Assembly (NCBI RefSeq): GCF_009857915.1
Contig: NZ_WWCM01000003.1
Location: forward strand, 310,001-374,000
Source of the DNA: Duganella qianjiadongensis
Lineage (GTDB): Bacteria > Pseudomonadota > Gammaproteobacteria > Burkholderiales > Burkholderiaceae_D
Length of the DNA stretch: 64,000 bases
Direction of reading: 5' to 3'
The notes under the pieces are model-generated. The model was not told the DNA's origin. It did not search any database and worked only from the letters and a program-made list of their open reading frames with translations. Of this stretch, positions 52,766 through 63,793 are shown piece after piece; the first letter of the stretch is position 1; each line of letters opens with the position of its first letter. The position numbers and the translations under genes were made by a program.

Positions 52766-55534
52766 CTACATAAATATTTCTTTCCAAAGTGCGCTAACCT
52801 GTGCTGCGTGATGCGCCACCAGTGCCGGTTCCACCCGTGCCAGATCCTGCCCTTGCAGGCGCAGCTGGTGTTGCAGTTTGCGTAACTGGCGGTAGGCATC
52901 GCCGACGGCGCTGGCATGCTCGACGGAAATAAGTCCCAGTTCGCCGAACATGCGCAGCAGGGCGATATTGCCGGCGTTGGCCGTCAGCTGCGGATAGCGC
53001 GCCGCATGCTGCAGCACCAGATACTGGACGATGAATTCGATGTCTATCATGCCGCCCGGGTCCTGCTTCAGATCGAACAGGGCGCTGTGGTTGGGCTTGG
53101 CATCCATCATGCGCTTGCGCATGGCGATGACTTCCTGCCTGAGCGGGCCATCGGCCGGGCGTTCCTTGCGCAGCACGGCTTCGCGGATCGCCTCGAAGCG
53201 CTGGCCTATGGCGGTATCGCCGGCGCAGAAGCGGGCCCGCGTCAGGGCCTGATGTTCCCACACCCAGGCCGAGCTGCTCTGGTATTTCTCGAAGGCGGCG
53301 ACGGTGGACACCAGCATGCCGCTGGCGCCGTCGGGCCGCAGCGCCGTGTCGATATCGAACAGGATGCCGGCCGAGGTATGGGTGGTCATCCACGTAATGA
53401 AGCGCTGCGCCAGCTTGGCATACTGGGCCGGGGCTTCCTGATCGCTGTCGTCGTACAGGAAGATCACATCGAGATCGGACACATAGCCGAGCTCCTTGCC
53501 GCCCAGTTTGCCGTAGGCGATGACGGCAAACTGCGGCACTGCGCGATGACGGGTGGCGATGGTCTGCCAGATGGCGCTGATGGCCGCCGCGACGATGGTA
53601 TCGGCCAGCGCCGACAGGTGGTCGGCCAGTTTTTCCACCGTCAGGTCGCCGGCCAGATCCTGTGCCAGCAGGTGGAACAGCTGGGCGTGATGGGTTTCGC
53701 GCAGGATGTCCATCTGGCGCTCGGTGTCGCTGGGATCGGCGGCCAGCTGGCGCTGCAGGTCGGCAGCTACTTCGGCGGCGTCGAATTCGGTGCTGCGCAG
53801 ACGGCCATCGAGCAGCTCGTCTAGCAGTATCGGGTGCTGGCTGAGGAATTTGGCGGCCCAGCCGCTCGCATGCATCATGCCGATCACCCGTGCCAGCGTA
53901 TGGGGGTATTCGGTCAGCAGCGACAGATAGGCCGAGCGGCGCGCGATGGTTTCGAGGAAGTCCAGCAGCCGTCCCAGCGTGGCCTGCTGGCTGCCGCCGC
54001 TGGTTTCGCAGGAACACTGGATAATCAGCGGCAGGGCCAGATTCACCAGTCCCAGCAGGCGGTCGCGGCTGGCTTCGGGCAGCGACTGCAGGCGCGGCGC
54101 CTGCCAAGTGCCGATCAGGCGCTGGGCAGCGCCGGCCGCATCGTCGAAACCCAGCGCGGCAAAGCGTGCCACCATGGCTTCCCGGTTATCGGGATCGGCG
54201 CAGGCGTCCGATACCTGCGGGTTGATGGCGTCGCCCGCTGCGCTGCCGCCGCTGCTGCTGGGACTATTGCTCTTGTCGGAGAACATTTCGTCGAACTGGC
54301 CGGCGACGAACTGGCGGTGCGCTTCCAGCTGGGCCAGCAGGGCGGCGCTATCGTCCAGCCCCATCATCTGCGCCACCAGCAGACGGTCGGCCTCGCTGGC
54401 GGGCAGGGTGTGGGTCTGGGCGTCGTCCAGATACTGCAGGCGGTGTTCGAGATTGCGCAGGAAGGTATAGGAGGCCAGCAGCTGATACACGATGGCGTGG
54501 CTGAGCAGGCCTTTTTCCGCAATGATGCGCAGGGTGGTGCGGGTGGAGCGGTCGCGCAGGGCGGCATCGCGGCCGCCGCGGATGAGCTGGAACACCTGCG
54601 CCAGAAACTCGATTTCGCGGATGCCGCCGCGGCCCAGTTTGACGTTGTTGCTGCGGTCCGGATGCAGCCTTTCCTGCCGGTTTACTTCGGCGCGGATCTG
54701 GGCGTGCATATTGCGGATGGCATCGATCACGCCGAAATCCAGATAGCGGCGGAACACGAAAGGCCGCACGATGGCTTCCAGTGCCGCGATATCTTCTGGC
54801 GCGCCGGTGACGGCGCGCGCCTTGACCCAGGCATAGCGCTCCCATTCGCGCCCCTGCACGATCAGATACTGCTCCACCATGTTCAGGCTGCAGGCCAGCG
54901 GACCGGAATTGCCGTTGGGGCGCAAGGCCATATCGACGCGGAAGGTAAAGCCGTCCTCGGTAATTTCGGCCAGCGCGGCAATCAGGCGCTTGCCCAGGCG
55001 GATAAAGAATTCATGGTTGGACAGGCTGCGCTGGCCCGCCACGCTGGTGACGGTGTCGCCATCTTCGGGATAGACGAAAATCAGGTCGATATCGGACGAG
55101 ACATTGAGTTCGCCGCCGCCCTGTTTGCCCATGCCCAGCACCATCAGCTGCTGCGGGCGGCCGGAATCGCGCCCGGTCGGCATGCCGTGCGCGGCCACCA
55201 GTTCGGCCATCAGCTCCTCCACATGGCGGGCGATGGCGAAATCGGCAAAGCGCGTCATCGCCGTGACCACCTCGTTCAGATTGGCCAGCCCGGCCAGATC
55301 GCGCCGGATCAGGCCATTCACCAGCAGGTTGCGCAGGCGGCGCATGGCGCGGCCCAGCGGCAGGGGCGGCGCGCCGGTTTTGGCCTCGGCTTCGCGCTGC
55401 AGATAGGCGGCCAGATCGATCTGGTCCAGTGCCACGGCGGCAACGGCGTCGGACTGGGCGGCTCGCTCGGGGGCGGCAGCCAGCCAGCGCTGGTAGAAAC
55501 GGGATACGGTAGCTGCGGTCTTCGGTGCACTCAT
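52766..55534 (-). CDS. glnE: bifunctional glutamine synthetase adenylyltransferase/adenylyl-removing enzyme
   Basis: This 922-aa enzyme attaches or removes AMP on GlnA in response to PII and glutamine. It has two nucleotidyltransferase domains. The N-terminal (adenylyl-removing) domain has LGMGKQGGGELNVSSDIDL. The C-terminal (adenylylating) domain has AYGKLGGKELGYVSDLDVIFLYDD. The C terminus ends in helices typical of GlnE. The ATG at 55534 was chosen over a TTG at 55558. Its target glnA is in the same window. It is divergent from yhdP, a common neighbour arrangement in betaproteobacteria. Confidence 0.96.
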   Translation of the reverse strand: MSAPKTAATVSRFYQRWLAAAPERAAQSDAVAAVALDQIDLAAYLQREAEAKTGAPPLPLGRAMRRLRNLLVNGLIRRDLAGLANLNEVVTAMTRFADFAIARHVEELMAELVAAHGMPTGRDSGRPQQLMVLGMGKQGGGELNVSSDIDLIFVYPEDGDTVTSVAGQRSLSNHEFFIRLGKRLIAALAEITEDGFTFRVDMALRPNGNSGPLACSLNMVEQYLIVQGREWERYAWVKARAVTGAPEDIAALEAIVRPFVFRRYLDFGVIDAIRNMHAQIRAEVNRQERLHPDRSNNVKLGRGGIREIEFLAQVFQLIRGGRDAALRDRSTRTTLRIIAEKGLLSHAIVYQLLASYTFLRNLEHRLQYLDDAQTHTLPASEADRLLVAQMMGLDDSAALLAQLEAHRQFVAGQFDEMFSDKSNSPSSSGGSAAGDAINPQVSDACADPDNREAMVARFAALGFDDAAGAAQRLIGTWQAPRLQSLPEASRDRLLGLVNLALPLIIQCSCETSGGSQQATLGRLLDFLETIARRSAYLSLLTEYPHTLARVIGMMHASGWAAKFLSQHPILLDELLDGRLRSTEFDAAEVAADLQRQLAADPSDTERQMDILRETHHAQLFHLLAQDLAGDLTVEKLADHLSALADTIVAAAISAIWQTIATRHRAVPQFAVIAYGKLGGKELGYVSDLDVIFLYDDSDQEAPAQYAKLAQRFITWMTTHTSAGILFDIDTALRPDGASGMLVSTVAAFEKYQSSSAWVWEHQALTRARFCAGDTAIGQRFEAIREAVLRKERPADGPLRQEVIAMRKRMMDAKPNHSALFDLKQDPGGMIDIEFIVQYLVLQHAARYPQLTANAGNIALLRMFGELGLISVEHASAVGDAYRQLRKLQHQLRLQGQDLARVEPALVAHHAAQVSALWKEIFM

Positions 55535-55743
55535 GTAGGGTTCTATCCTGTGGGCCAAGCGATGGACGAACTGCCGCTTAGCAGTGGTAACGACTTGTAA
55601 AACTGCCCCGCGTCCGGCCTGTCGAACGCTGCGCCGGGCCGGGCATAGGGTAGAATGGCCGCGCTGGCGCGACCATCCGCCTTCGAGTGTAGCGATTTAT
55701 TGGATGCATGGCCTGAATTATTAGCTGATTTTTTAGCGGATTG

Positions 55744-58700
55744 ATGCAAAAACAAGATGACCAGACAGTGAGCGCAAGCCCGCACGGCCCGGAGTCCGGC
55801 GAGGGCTATATCGCTACGCGCTGGCACCGGCTGACGGCGTTCTACCGCTTCTGTAATCTGGCTAGCCACCATGTGCTGGGCTTCACCGTGAAGCTGGCGC
55901 TGCTGCTGTATTTCGCCTTTGCCATCCTGTTCCTGACCCTGCGCTATGCCGTGCTGCCGAATATCGACCATTACAAGGGCGATATCGAGCGGCTGGCTAG
56001 CCGCGCCGTCGGTAATGCCGTCAGCATAGACCGGGTCTACGCTTCTTGGCACGGCCTGCGTCCCAATCTCTTCCTAGGCGATGTGGTGCTGCACGATGCG
56101 GCAGGCCGTGCCGCCCTGAGCCTGCCCAGCGTGTCGGCCACCCTCTCGTGGTGGAGCGTGGTGTCGGCCACCGTGCGCTTCGAATCACTGGAGCTGGTGC
56201 GGCCCGATCTGAGCGTGCTGCGCGATGCGCAAGGCCGCCTGTATGTAGCCGGCATGCTGCTCGATCTGAATAAGCCCAGTGACGGCAAGGGCGCCGACTG
56301 GCTGCTGGCACAGCGCGAAATCGTCATCCGCGAAGGGCGCGTGCAGTGGCTGGACCAGCAGCGTAAAGCGCCCTTGCTGGCGCTCGACAGCGTCAATGTG
56401 GTGCTGCGCAACCAGTGGCTGCGCCACCAGCTGGCCGTGCGCGCCACGCCGCCGGCCGCGCTGGCCGCGCCGCTCGATGTGCGCGCCGATTTCAGCCATC
56501 CGGCGTTTGGCGCGCGGGTGTCGAATGTCTCGATGTGGAAGGGCGAGCTGTATGCCGATATCCGCAACACCGATCTGCTGACGTGGAAACCATGGCTGGA
56601 CTTCCCGTTCGAACTGCATAGCGGCGGCGGCTCGCTGCGCGCATGGCTGGGCATAGACCAGTCGCGCCTGACGGGCTTTACGGCCGATCTGGGACTGGTC
56701 AACGTGTCGGCCGTGCTGGGCAAGGAGCTGCCCGTGCTGGACCTGCGCCAGCTGAGCGGGCGTATCGCCGCCAAAGAAGAATTGCCGAATGTGCTGCCGC
56801 TGGCAGTCAAAGGTACGGCGCGCGCCGGCTTTGGCGCGCTGGGCCACTCGGTCGAGCTGAGTAATCTGACCCTGACCACTAGCGACGGTTTCGTCATGGC
56901 GCCTACCTCGCTGTCGGAGCGCTACGTCGCCGCCAGCGGACCGAAAGCGGAACAGACCATCATCAGTGCCGCCCAGCTGGACCTGCAGACCATGGCAGGG
57001 CTGGCCGAACGTCTGCCGCTGAGCGACCATCAGCGCCAGTTGCTGGCCGATTTCGCTCCGCGTGGCCGCCTGCAGAACTTTTCCGCCGAATGGCGCGGCG
57101 CCTATCCGGCCCTGCAGTCCTACCGAATCAAGGGCGATCTGGTGGGGCTGGGCCTGAAACCGCAGCCGCCCCGGCCCGGTCAGGCCAAGACGGCGCGCTC
57201 GCCCGCCATTGCGGCCATGCCGGCCATCCCCGGTTTCGAGAATCTCAGCGGCGCGATCGACGCCACCGAGCAGGGCGGCAGCTTCAGCCTGAACTCGCAG
57301 CAGCTGGTGCTGCAGATGCCCGATTATTTCAGCAGCCCGTCGATGCCGTTCGAGCACCTGAACCTGAAAGCGCGCTGGAGCTTCGAGCGCGACAATATGC
57401 TGCTGTTCCAGATCGACAGCATGGACTTTCTGCAGCAGGGCATGAGCGGCACGCTGCAGGGCAGCCACCGCATGCCGCTGGTCGGCAAGGGCATGGGCAC
57501 GGTGGATTTTACCGGCACGCTGAATAACTTCCAGATCAACCGCATCGATAACTACCTGCCTATCCAGACCCCGCACGATCTGCGCGCGTGGCTGACGGGC
57601 GCACTGGAAGGCGGCGTGGCCAGCGATGTCAGTCTGCGCCTGCGCGGCGATCTGGCCCACTTCCCCTTCCACGGCGAGAGCGGGGCGGAGCGCAACCGCG
57701 GCGAATTCCGCGTGGCCGGCAAGATCAGCGAAGGCAAACTCAATTACGCGCCGGGCCAGCATCTGCATGACGGCAAGGAGCTGGGCAAGGATGGCAAACC
57801 GCTGCCGCTATGGCCGCAGGCCGAGCATATCAAGGGCAGCTTCGTGTTCGATCGGGCCCGCATGGAAATCCGCGGCGATACGGCCAGCACGGGCGGCGTG
57901 GCGCTGAGCGGCGTGAAAGCCGTGGTAGCCAATCTGGATGCCCATAACGCCCTGCTGGAAATCGACGGCAATGCGGCCGGTCCCATGCAGGAATTCCTCA
58001 AATATGTGGCCAGCAGTCCGGTGCTGGAATGGATCTCGAACTTTACCGACGAAACGCAGGCCAGCGGCAATGCCAGGCTGGCGCTGAAGCTGCAATTGCC
58101 GCTGTCTCATCTGATCGACGCCAAAGTGCTCGGCACGCTGCAGCTGCAGAACAATGAAATCACCCTGATGAACGACCTGCCGCCCGTGCAGGCAGCGCAG
58201 GGCAAGATCGAATTCAACGAGCGCGGCGTCAACCTCAACCAGCTGTCCGGTAACTTCCTCGGCGGCCCGGTCAGCATCACCGGCGGCAGCCAGCGCGATA
58301 ATGCCATCGTGGTCAAACTGGGCGGTACCCTGACGGCAGACGGCTTCCGCAAACAGTATGGTTCGCCCGCCATGCAGCGCCTCGCCAGCCACTTTGCCGG
58401 TAGCACGCGCTACACGGGCACGGTAACGGCGCGTGACCATCAGGTGACGGTGGCGGTCGATTCCAGCCTGAACGGGCTGGCGGTGGACCTGCCTGTGCCG
58501 GTGCACAAGAGCACCAGCGAGGCCATGCCGCTGCGCTTTGTACTCAATAGCGCGCTGACGCCTGATAGTGCCGGCGCGCTGCATGACGATATCCGCATCA
58601 GTCTGGGTGGGAATATGGCGGCACGCTACCAGCGCGCCAAGACGGGCAAGCAGCCATGGAAGCTGGTACGCGGCGGCATAGGCATCGCCACGCCGGCGCC

Positions 58701-59988
58701 GGAACCGGACAGCGGGCTGGCCTACAACATCAATCTGCGCGCACTGAACGTGGATGCGTGGCTGGACTTCGCCAGTTCCATCGGCGGCACTGGCAACAGC
58801 GGCAGCAGCACCGCGACAGCTAGCCCCGCTGCGGCTAGCGATAGCGCCGATCTGCTGCAATACGTGATGCCAGACACCATCGCCGCGCGCAGCAGCGAGC
58901 TGATTATCGGCGACCGCAAACTGGAAAATGTGGTGCTCGGTGTGGGGCGCCAGAAAACCGTGTGGCAGGCGAATATCGATTCGACTCAGGCCAACGGCTA
59001 TCTGACGTGGAGCGAGCCGTCCACCGGCCAGGGGCTGGGCAAGGTCACGGCGCGCCTGTCCTCCCTAGTGATTCCGGAATCGGCCTCCAAGGATGTGCAG
59101 GATCTGCTCGACAGTCAGGCTGCCAGCACCACCATCCCGGCGCTCGATATCGTGGTCGAACGCTTCGAACTGTTCAACAAGGCTCTGGGCCGGCTGGAAC
59201 TGCAGGCCAATAATGTCCAGCTGGGGGCGCAGCGCGAGTGGCGTGTCAGCAAACTGCTGCTGTCCAATCCTGACGGCGAATTCAAGGGCAGCGGCAAATG
59301 GGTCAGCAAGGATGGCGTGCATGATTCCAGCCTGAACTTCGATCTGGCCATCAGCAACGCCGGCAAGCTGCTGGACCGCTTCGGCTTTGCCGGCACGCTC
59401 AAAGGCGGCAAGGGCAATCTGTCCGGCGATATCGCGTGGAAGGGGCTGCCGTACTCGCTGGACTGGCCCACGCTGGCCGGCCAGATCAAGATGAATGTGG
59501 AAAAAGGCCAGTTCCTGAAGCAGGACCCGGGCGCCGCCAAGCTGCTTGGTGTGCTCAGTCTGCAAGCCTTGCCGCGCCTGCTCAAACTCGATTTTCATGA
59601 TGTATTCTCGGAAGGGCTGGCGTTCGACGGCATTACTGCCAATGCCGCCATCAGCCACGGCATCGTGCGTACCGATAATCTGAAAATGCACGGCGTGGCC
59701 GCCACCGTGCTGATGGACGGTAGCGCCGATCTGGCCAACGAAACGGCCAATCTGCATGTGGTGGTGATCCCCGAGGTCAATCTCGGCACCGCGCCGCTGG
59801 TGTATGCGCTGGCCGTCAACCCCGTCATCGGTCTGGGCAGCTTCCTCGCCCAGCTTTTCCTCAGCGCACCCGTGATGAAGGCGCTGACTTATCATATGCA
59901 GGTGACGGGACCGTGGAAAGCGCCGGTGGTGACCAAGATCGAAACGGCCAAAACGGAAGTGCCGCCGCCACCCAAGGGGGCGCCCTGA
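55744..59988 (+). CDS. yhdP: YhdP family envelope protein (AsmA-like)
   Basis: This 1414-aa protein has one N-terminal membrane helix (about residues 43-65, LALLLYFAFAILFLTLRYAV). A huge periplasmic region follows, starting with YASWHGLRPNLFLGDVVLHD, and the AsmA-like C-terminal part contains DLANETANLHVVVIPEVN. It ends in a Pro-rich tail. YhdP-type proteins bridge the envelope and help move phospholipid to the outer membrane. I use the ATG at 55744, just after a TTG that extends the frame. It is the first gene of yhdP-nitrilase-tldD, a conserved proteobacterial unit. Confidence 0.95.
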   Translation: MQKQDDQTVSASPHGPESGEGYIATRWHRLTAFYRFCNLASHHVLGFTVKLALLLYFAFAILFLTLRYAVLPNIDHYKGDIERLASRAVGNAVSIDRVYASWHGLRPNLFLGDVVLHDAAGRAALSLPSVSATLSWWSVVSATVRFESLELVRPDLSVLRDAQGRLYVAGMLLDLNKPSDGKGADWLLAQREIVIREGRVQWLDQQRKAPLLALDSVNVVLRNQWLRHQLAVRATPPAALAAPLDVRADFSHPAFGARVSNVSMWKGELYADIRNTDLLTWKPWLDFPFELHSGGGSLRAWLGIDQSRLTGFTADLGLVNVSAVLGKELPVLDLRQLSGRIAAKEELPNVLPLAVKGTARAGFGALGHSVELSNLTLTTSDGFVMAPTSLSERYVAASGPKAEQTIISAAQLDLQTMAGLAERLPLSDHQRQLLADFAPRGRLQNFSAEWRGAYPALQSYRIKGDLVGLGLKPQPPRPGQAKTARSPAIAAMPAIPGFENLSGAIDATEQGGSFSLNSQQLVLQMPDYFSSPSMPFEHLNLKARWSFERDNMLLFQIDSMDFLQQGMSGTLQGSHRMPLVGKGMGTVDFTGTLNNFQINRIDNYLPIQTPHDLRAWLTGALEGGVASDVSLRLRGDLAHFPFHGESGAERNRGEFRVAGKISEGKLNYAPGQHLHDGKELGKDGKPLPLWPQAEHIKGSFVFDRARMEIRGDTASTGGVALSGVKAVVANLDAHNALLEIDGNAAGPMQEFLKYVASSPVLEWISNFTDETQASGNARLALKLQLPLSHLIDAKVLGTLQLQNNEITLMNDLPPVQAAQGKIEFNERGVNLNQLSGNFLGGPVSITGGSQRDNAIVVKLGGTLTADGFRKQYGSPAMQRLASHFAGSTRYTGTVTARDHQVTVAVDSSLNGLAVDLPVPVHKSTSEAMPLRFVLNSALTPDSAGALHDDIRISLGGNMAARYQRAKTGKQPWKLVRGGIGIATPAPEPDSGLAYNINLRALNVDAWLDFASSIGGTGNSGSSTATASPAAASDSADLLQYVMPDTIAARSSELIIGDRKLENVVLGVGRQKTVWQANIDSTQANGYLTWSEPSTGQGLGKVTARLSSLVIPESASKDVQDLLDSQAASTTIPALDIVVERFELFNKALGRLELQANNVQLGAQREWRVSKLLLSNPDGEFKGSGKWVSKDGVHDSSLNFDLAISNAGKLLDRFGFAGTLKGGKGNLSGDIAWKGLPYSLDWPTLAGQIKMNVEKGQFLKQDPGAAKLLGVLSLQALPRLLKLDFHDVFSEGLAFDGITANAAISHGIVRTDNLKMHGVAATVLMDGSADLANETANLHVVVIPEVNLGTAPLVYALAVNPVIGLGSFLAQLFLSAPVMKALTYHMQVTGPWKAPVVTKIETAKTEVPPPPKGAP

Positions 59989-60036
59989 AGGGGAGCGCTT
60001 TTTCCACCAGCCTGTTCAACGAGTGCGAGTGACAAC

Positions 60037-60837
<801 letters not shown>

Positions 60838-60880
60838 AACGGCGCTACAATCCTGCCGTACCACTTAAATAGAAGCCAAC

Positions 60881-62341
60881 ATGAAGCCATTTGAACCGAA
60901 TCTGTCCACCCTTGCCGTTGCGCGCGATATCCTGCTGACGCCGTTCGGGCTGGATGAAGCCAAGCTGCTCAAGACGCTGGGCTCGATGTTTACCCACAAG
61001 GTCGATTATGCCGACCTGTACTTCCAGTTCACCAAGAACGAAGGCTGGAGTCTGGAAGAGGGCATCGTCAAGACGGGCAGCTTCTCGATCGATCAGGGCG
61101 TGGGCGTGCGCGCCGTCTCCGGCGACCGCACGGCATTTGCCTATTCCGACGATATCTCCGAAGCAGCCCTGCTGTCGGCGGCCAGCGCTACCCGCACCAT
61201 CGCCCGCGCCGGTGCCGGCAAAGTCAAAGTGGCCAGCGCCATGACGCCTACCGGTGGCCGTGCGCTGTATCTGCCCAATGATCCGCTCGCTTCGCTCGAC
61301 GCCACCGCCAAAGTCAAACTGCTGGAACGCCTCGAACAGATGGCGCGCAGCAAAGACCCGCGCGTGGTACAGGTGATGGCCAGTCTGGCGGCCGAATACG
61401 ATGTGGTGCTGGTGGTACGCAGCGATGGCGTGCTGGCGGCCGATATCCGTCCGCTGGTGCGCGTTTCGCTGACCGTGATCGCCGAGCAGAACGGCCGGCG
61501 CGAAATGGGCTCCTCCGGTGGCGGCGGCCGCTACGACTACGGCTATTTCACTGACGCGCTGCTGGAGCAGTACGCGCAGGACGCCGTCAGCTCGGCGCTG
61601 GTCAATCTCGATGCGCGTCCCGCTCCGGCCGGTCCGATGACAGTGGTACTGGGACCGGGCTGGCCCGGCATCCTGCTGCACGAAGCTATCGGCCACGGTC
61701 TGGAAGGCGATTTCAACCGCAAGGGTTCGTCTACTTTCTCGGGCCGCATCGGCGAACGGGTAGCCGCCAAGGGCGTCACCGTGGTCGACGACGGCACCCT
61801 GCCGGACCGCCGCGGTTCGCTCAACATCGACGACGAAGGCAATCCGACCCAGTGCACCACGCTGATCGAAGACGGCATCCTGAAAGGCTATATCCAGGAC
61901 ACCATGAATGCCCGCCTGATGAAAATGCCGGTCACCGGCAACGCGCGGCGCGAATCGTTTGCCCACCTGCCCATGCCGCGCATGACCAATACCTATATGC
62001 TGGGCGGCGACAAGGACCCGGGCGAAATTCTGGCCTCGGTCAAGAACGGCCTGTATGCAGTCAATTTCGGCGGCGGCCAGGTGGACATCACCAACGGCAA
62101 ATTCGTCTTCTCGGCCAGCGAAGCCTATATGATCGAAAACGGCAAGATCAGCTATCCCGTCAAGGGCGCTACCCTGATCGGCAACGGGCCGGAAGTGCTG
62201 AACCGGGTGTCCATGATAGGCAACGATATGCGTCTCGATCCGGGCGTGGGCGTGTGCGGCAAGGAAGGCCAGAGCGTGCCGGTGGGAGTAGGCCAGCCGA
62301 CTCTGCGCCTCGATGGCGTGACGGTGGGCGGTACCGTGTAA
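60881..62341 (+). CDS. tldD: TldD metalloprotease subunit
   Basis: A 486-aa zinc metalloprotease that acts with TldE (PmbA) in peptide and antitoxin processing. The metal motif HEAIGHGLEGD (HExxxH) is clear, followed by RKGSSTFSGRIG and DDGTLPDRRGS. GGGQVDITNGKFVFSASEAY and GNDMRLDPGVGVCGKEGQSVPVG mark the C-terminal part. AGAAG precedes the start. It ends the yhdP-nitrilase-tldD unit. Confidence 0.97.
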   Translation: MKPFEPNLSTLAVARDILLTPFGLDEAKLLKTLGSMFTHKVDYADLYFQFTKNEGWSLEEGIVKTGSFSIDQGVGVRAVSGDRTAFAYSDDISEAALLSAASATRTIARAGAGKVKVASAMTPTGGRALYLPNDPLASLDATAKVKLLERLEQMARSKDPRVVQVMASLAAEYDVVLVVRSDGVLAADIRPLVRVSLTVIAEQNGRREMGSSGGGGRYDYGYFTDALLEQYAQDAVSSALVNLDARPAPAGPMTVVLGPGWPGILLHEAIGHGLEGDFNRKGSSTFSGRIGERVAAKGVTVVDDGTLPDRRGSLNIDDEGNPTQCTTLIEDGILKGYIQDTMNARLMKMPVTGNARRESFAHLPMPRMTNTYMLGGDKDPGEILASVKNGLYAVNFGGGQVDITNGKFVFSASEAYMIENGKISYPVKGATLIGNGPEVLNRVSMIGNDMRLDPGVGVCGKEGQSVPVGVGQPTLRLDGVTVGGTV

Positions 62342-62410
62342 AAGTTGCTTTACGGCAGTGGAACCGATGAAAATTTTGTTGCGGGCCCCTGCCGTGTAGA
62401 AAAAAAGCCC

Positions 62411-62440
62411 TTGCCAAGTGCCAAGCTATGGGTTTATAGT
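62411..62440 (+). promoter_or_regulatory. sigma-70 promoter of the aroG leader
   Basis: TTGCCA (62411-62416), an 18-base spacer and TATAGT (62435-62440) each match the consensus at five of six bases. Transcription would begin near 62447, about 45 bases before the leader-peptide ATG. Confidence 0.75.
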
Positions 62441-62491
62441 CGTTGCAGCTGATGCCTGACCGGGCGTCGAAACCGAAACGGAAGCTTGTAC

Positions 62492-62557
62492 ATGACCCGC
62501 TTTTTCTTTACCGGCTATTTTTACTTTAGCAATTCCAACCCAGAGGCGGTGGAGTAG
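62492..62557 (+). CDS. Phe/Tyr-rich leader peptide of the aroG attenuator
   Basis: This is a 21-codon open frame with a good ribosome-binding site (GGAAG seven bases upstream) and a TAG stop. Its start reads MTRFFFTGYFYF, so residues 4-12 include five Phe and two Tyr. Ribosomes short of charged tRNA-Phe or tRNA-Tyr would stall before the segment at 62543-62550. That segment is a perfect complement of the terminator's left arm (62607-62614). Free pairing gives antitermination; completion of the peptide covers the segment and allows termination. The peptide itself is not expected to have another function. Confidence 0.9.
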   Translation: MTRFFFTGYFYFSNSNPEAVE

Positions 62558-62601
62558 CGGCCGGTGCACGTAGAAGCAAAAACGAGTTCCAGCAAATTCC
62601 G

Positions 62602-62631
62602 AAAAAACCGCCTCCGAGGCGGTTTTTTTTT
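62602..62631 (+). terminator. attenuator terminator in the aroG leader
   Basis: AAACCGCCT pairs with AGGCGGTTT around a CCG loop, and a run of nine T follows (to 62631). The left arm ACCGCCTC (62607-62614) can instead pair with GAGGCGGT at 62543-62550, inside the end of the leader-peptide frame. The two structures are mutually exclusive, as in classical amino-acid attenuators. Confidence 0.92.
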
Positions 62632-62690
62632 ACCCCGACACTTTGCAATCTGATCTGAGCCTGACTTAATTTACTTTTTTGGAGAACAGC

Positions 62691-63770
62691 ATGCCACGTA
62701 CCGACGACTTACGTATCCGCGAAATGAAGGAACTGACGCCACCGTCCCACCTGATTCGCGAGTTTGCGTGCACGGAAACGGCGGAACACACGGCGGCCAG
62801 CGCCCGCGTTGCGCTGCACCGCATTCTGCACGGTCAGGATGACCGTCTGATGGTGGTGATCGGTCCATGCTCTATCCACGACCCGAAAGCGGCGATGGAA
62901 TATGCGCGCCGTCTGGCCCCGCTGCGGCAGGAACTGGGGGCCGATCTGGAAATCGTCATGCGCGTCTACTTCGAAAAACCGCGCACCACGGTGGGCTGGA
63001 AGGGCATGATCAACGACCCGTACATGGACAGCAGCTTCCGCATCAACGACGGCCTGCGCATGGCACGTGAACTGCTGCGCGACATCAATGAACTGGGCCT
63101 GCCGGCCGGTACCGAATATCTGGACGTGATCAGCCCGCAGTACATCGCTGACCTGATCAGCTGGGGCGCCATCGGTGCCCGTACCACCGAGTCGCAGGTG
63201 CACCGCGAACTGGCTTCCGGCCTGTCCTGTCCGGTGGGCTTCAAGAACGGCACGGACGGCAACGTCAAGATCGCCGTGGAAGCCATCAAGGCCGCCTCGC
63301 AGCCGCACCACTTCCTGTCCGTCACCAAGGGCGGCCATTCGGCCATCGTGTCGACCAACGGCAACGAAGACTGCCACATCATCCTGCGCGGCGGTAAAAC
63401 CCCGAACTACGATGCGGCCAGCGTGGATGAAGCCTGCAAGGCTATCGCTGCCCAGGGGCTGGCGGCACGTCTGATGATCGATGCGTCGCACGCCAACAGT
63501 TCGAAGAAGCCGGAAAACCAGATTCCCGTCTGCGCCGATATCGCCCGTCAGGTGGCCGCTGGCGACCAGCGCATCATCGGTGTGATGGTGGAATCGCATC
63601 TGGTCGCCGGCCGTCAGGATTTGGTGCCGGGCAAGGAACTGGTGTATGGCCAGTCCGTGACCGACGGCTGCATCGACTGGGAGAGCAGCGTGCAGGTACT
63701 GCAGGAACTGGCCGCCGCCGTGCGCGCGCGCCGTCTGGCCACCATGGCTGCGGAAGCCGCTGCCAAGTAA
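62691..63770 (+). CDS. aroG: 3-deoxy-7-phosphoheptulonate (DAHP) synthase, class I
   Basis: This 359-aa enzyme catalyses the first committed step of aromatic amino-acid synthesis from phosphoenolpyruvate and erythrose 4-phosphate. Family motifs are VIGPCSIHDPKAA, RVYFEKPRTTVGWKG, GTEYLDVISPQYIADLISWGAIGART, VGFKNGTDGN, CHIILRGGKTPNYD, DASHANSSKKPENQ and VMVESHLVAGRQD. The ATG at 62691 has GGAG upstream. Its leader predicts control by Phe and Tyr supply; feedback type cannot be decided from sequence. Note that E. coli DAHP synthase genes are repressor-controlled (TyrR, TrpR), so attenuation here is a different solution. Confidence 0.96.
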   Translation: MPRTDDLRIREMKELTPPSHLIREFACTETAEHTAASARVALHRILHGQDDRLMVVIGPCSIHDPKAAMEYARRLAPLRQELGADLEIVMRVYFEKPRTTVGWKGMINDPYMDSSFRINDGLRMARELLRDINELGLPAGTEYLDVISPQYIADLISWGAIGARTTESQVHRELASGLSCPVGFKNGTDGNVKIAVEAIKAASQPHHFLSVTKGGHSAIVSTNGNEDCHIILRGGKTPNYDAASVDEACKAIAAQGLAARLMIDASHANSSKKPENQIPVCADIARQVAAGDQRIIGVMVESHLVAGRQDLVPGKELVYGQSVTDGCIDWESSVQVLQELAAAVRARRLATMAAEAAAK

Positions 63771-63793
63771 TACCAATACCCGCTAAAAAATCA

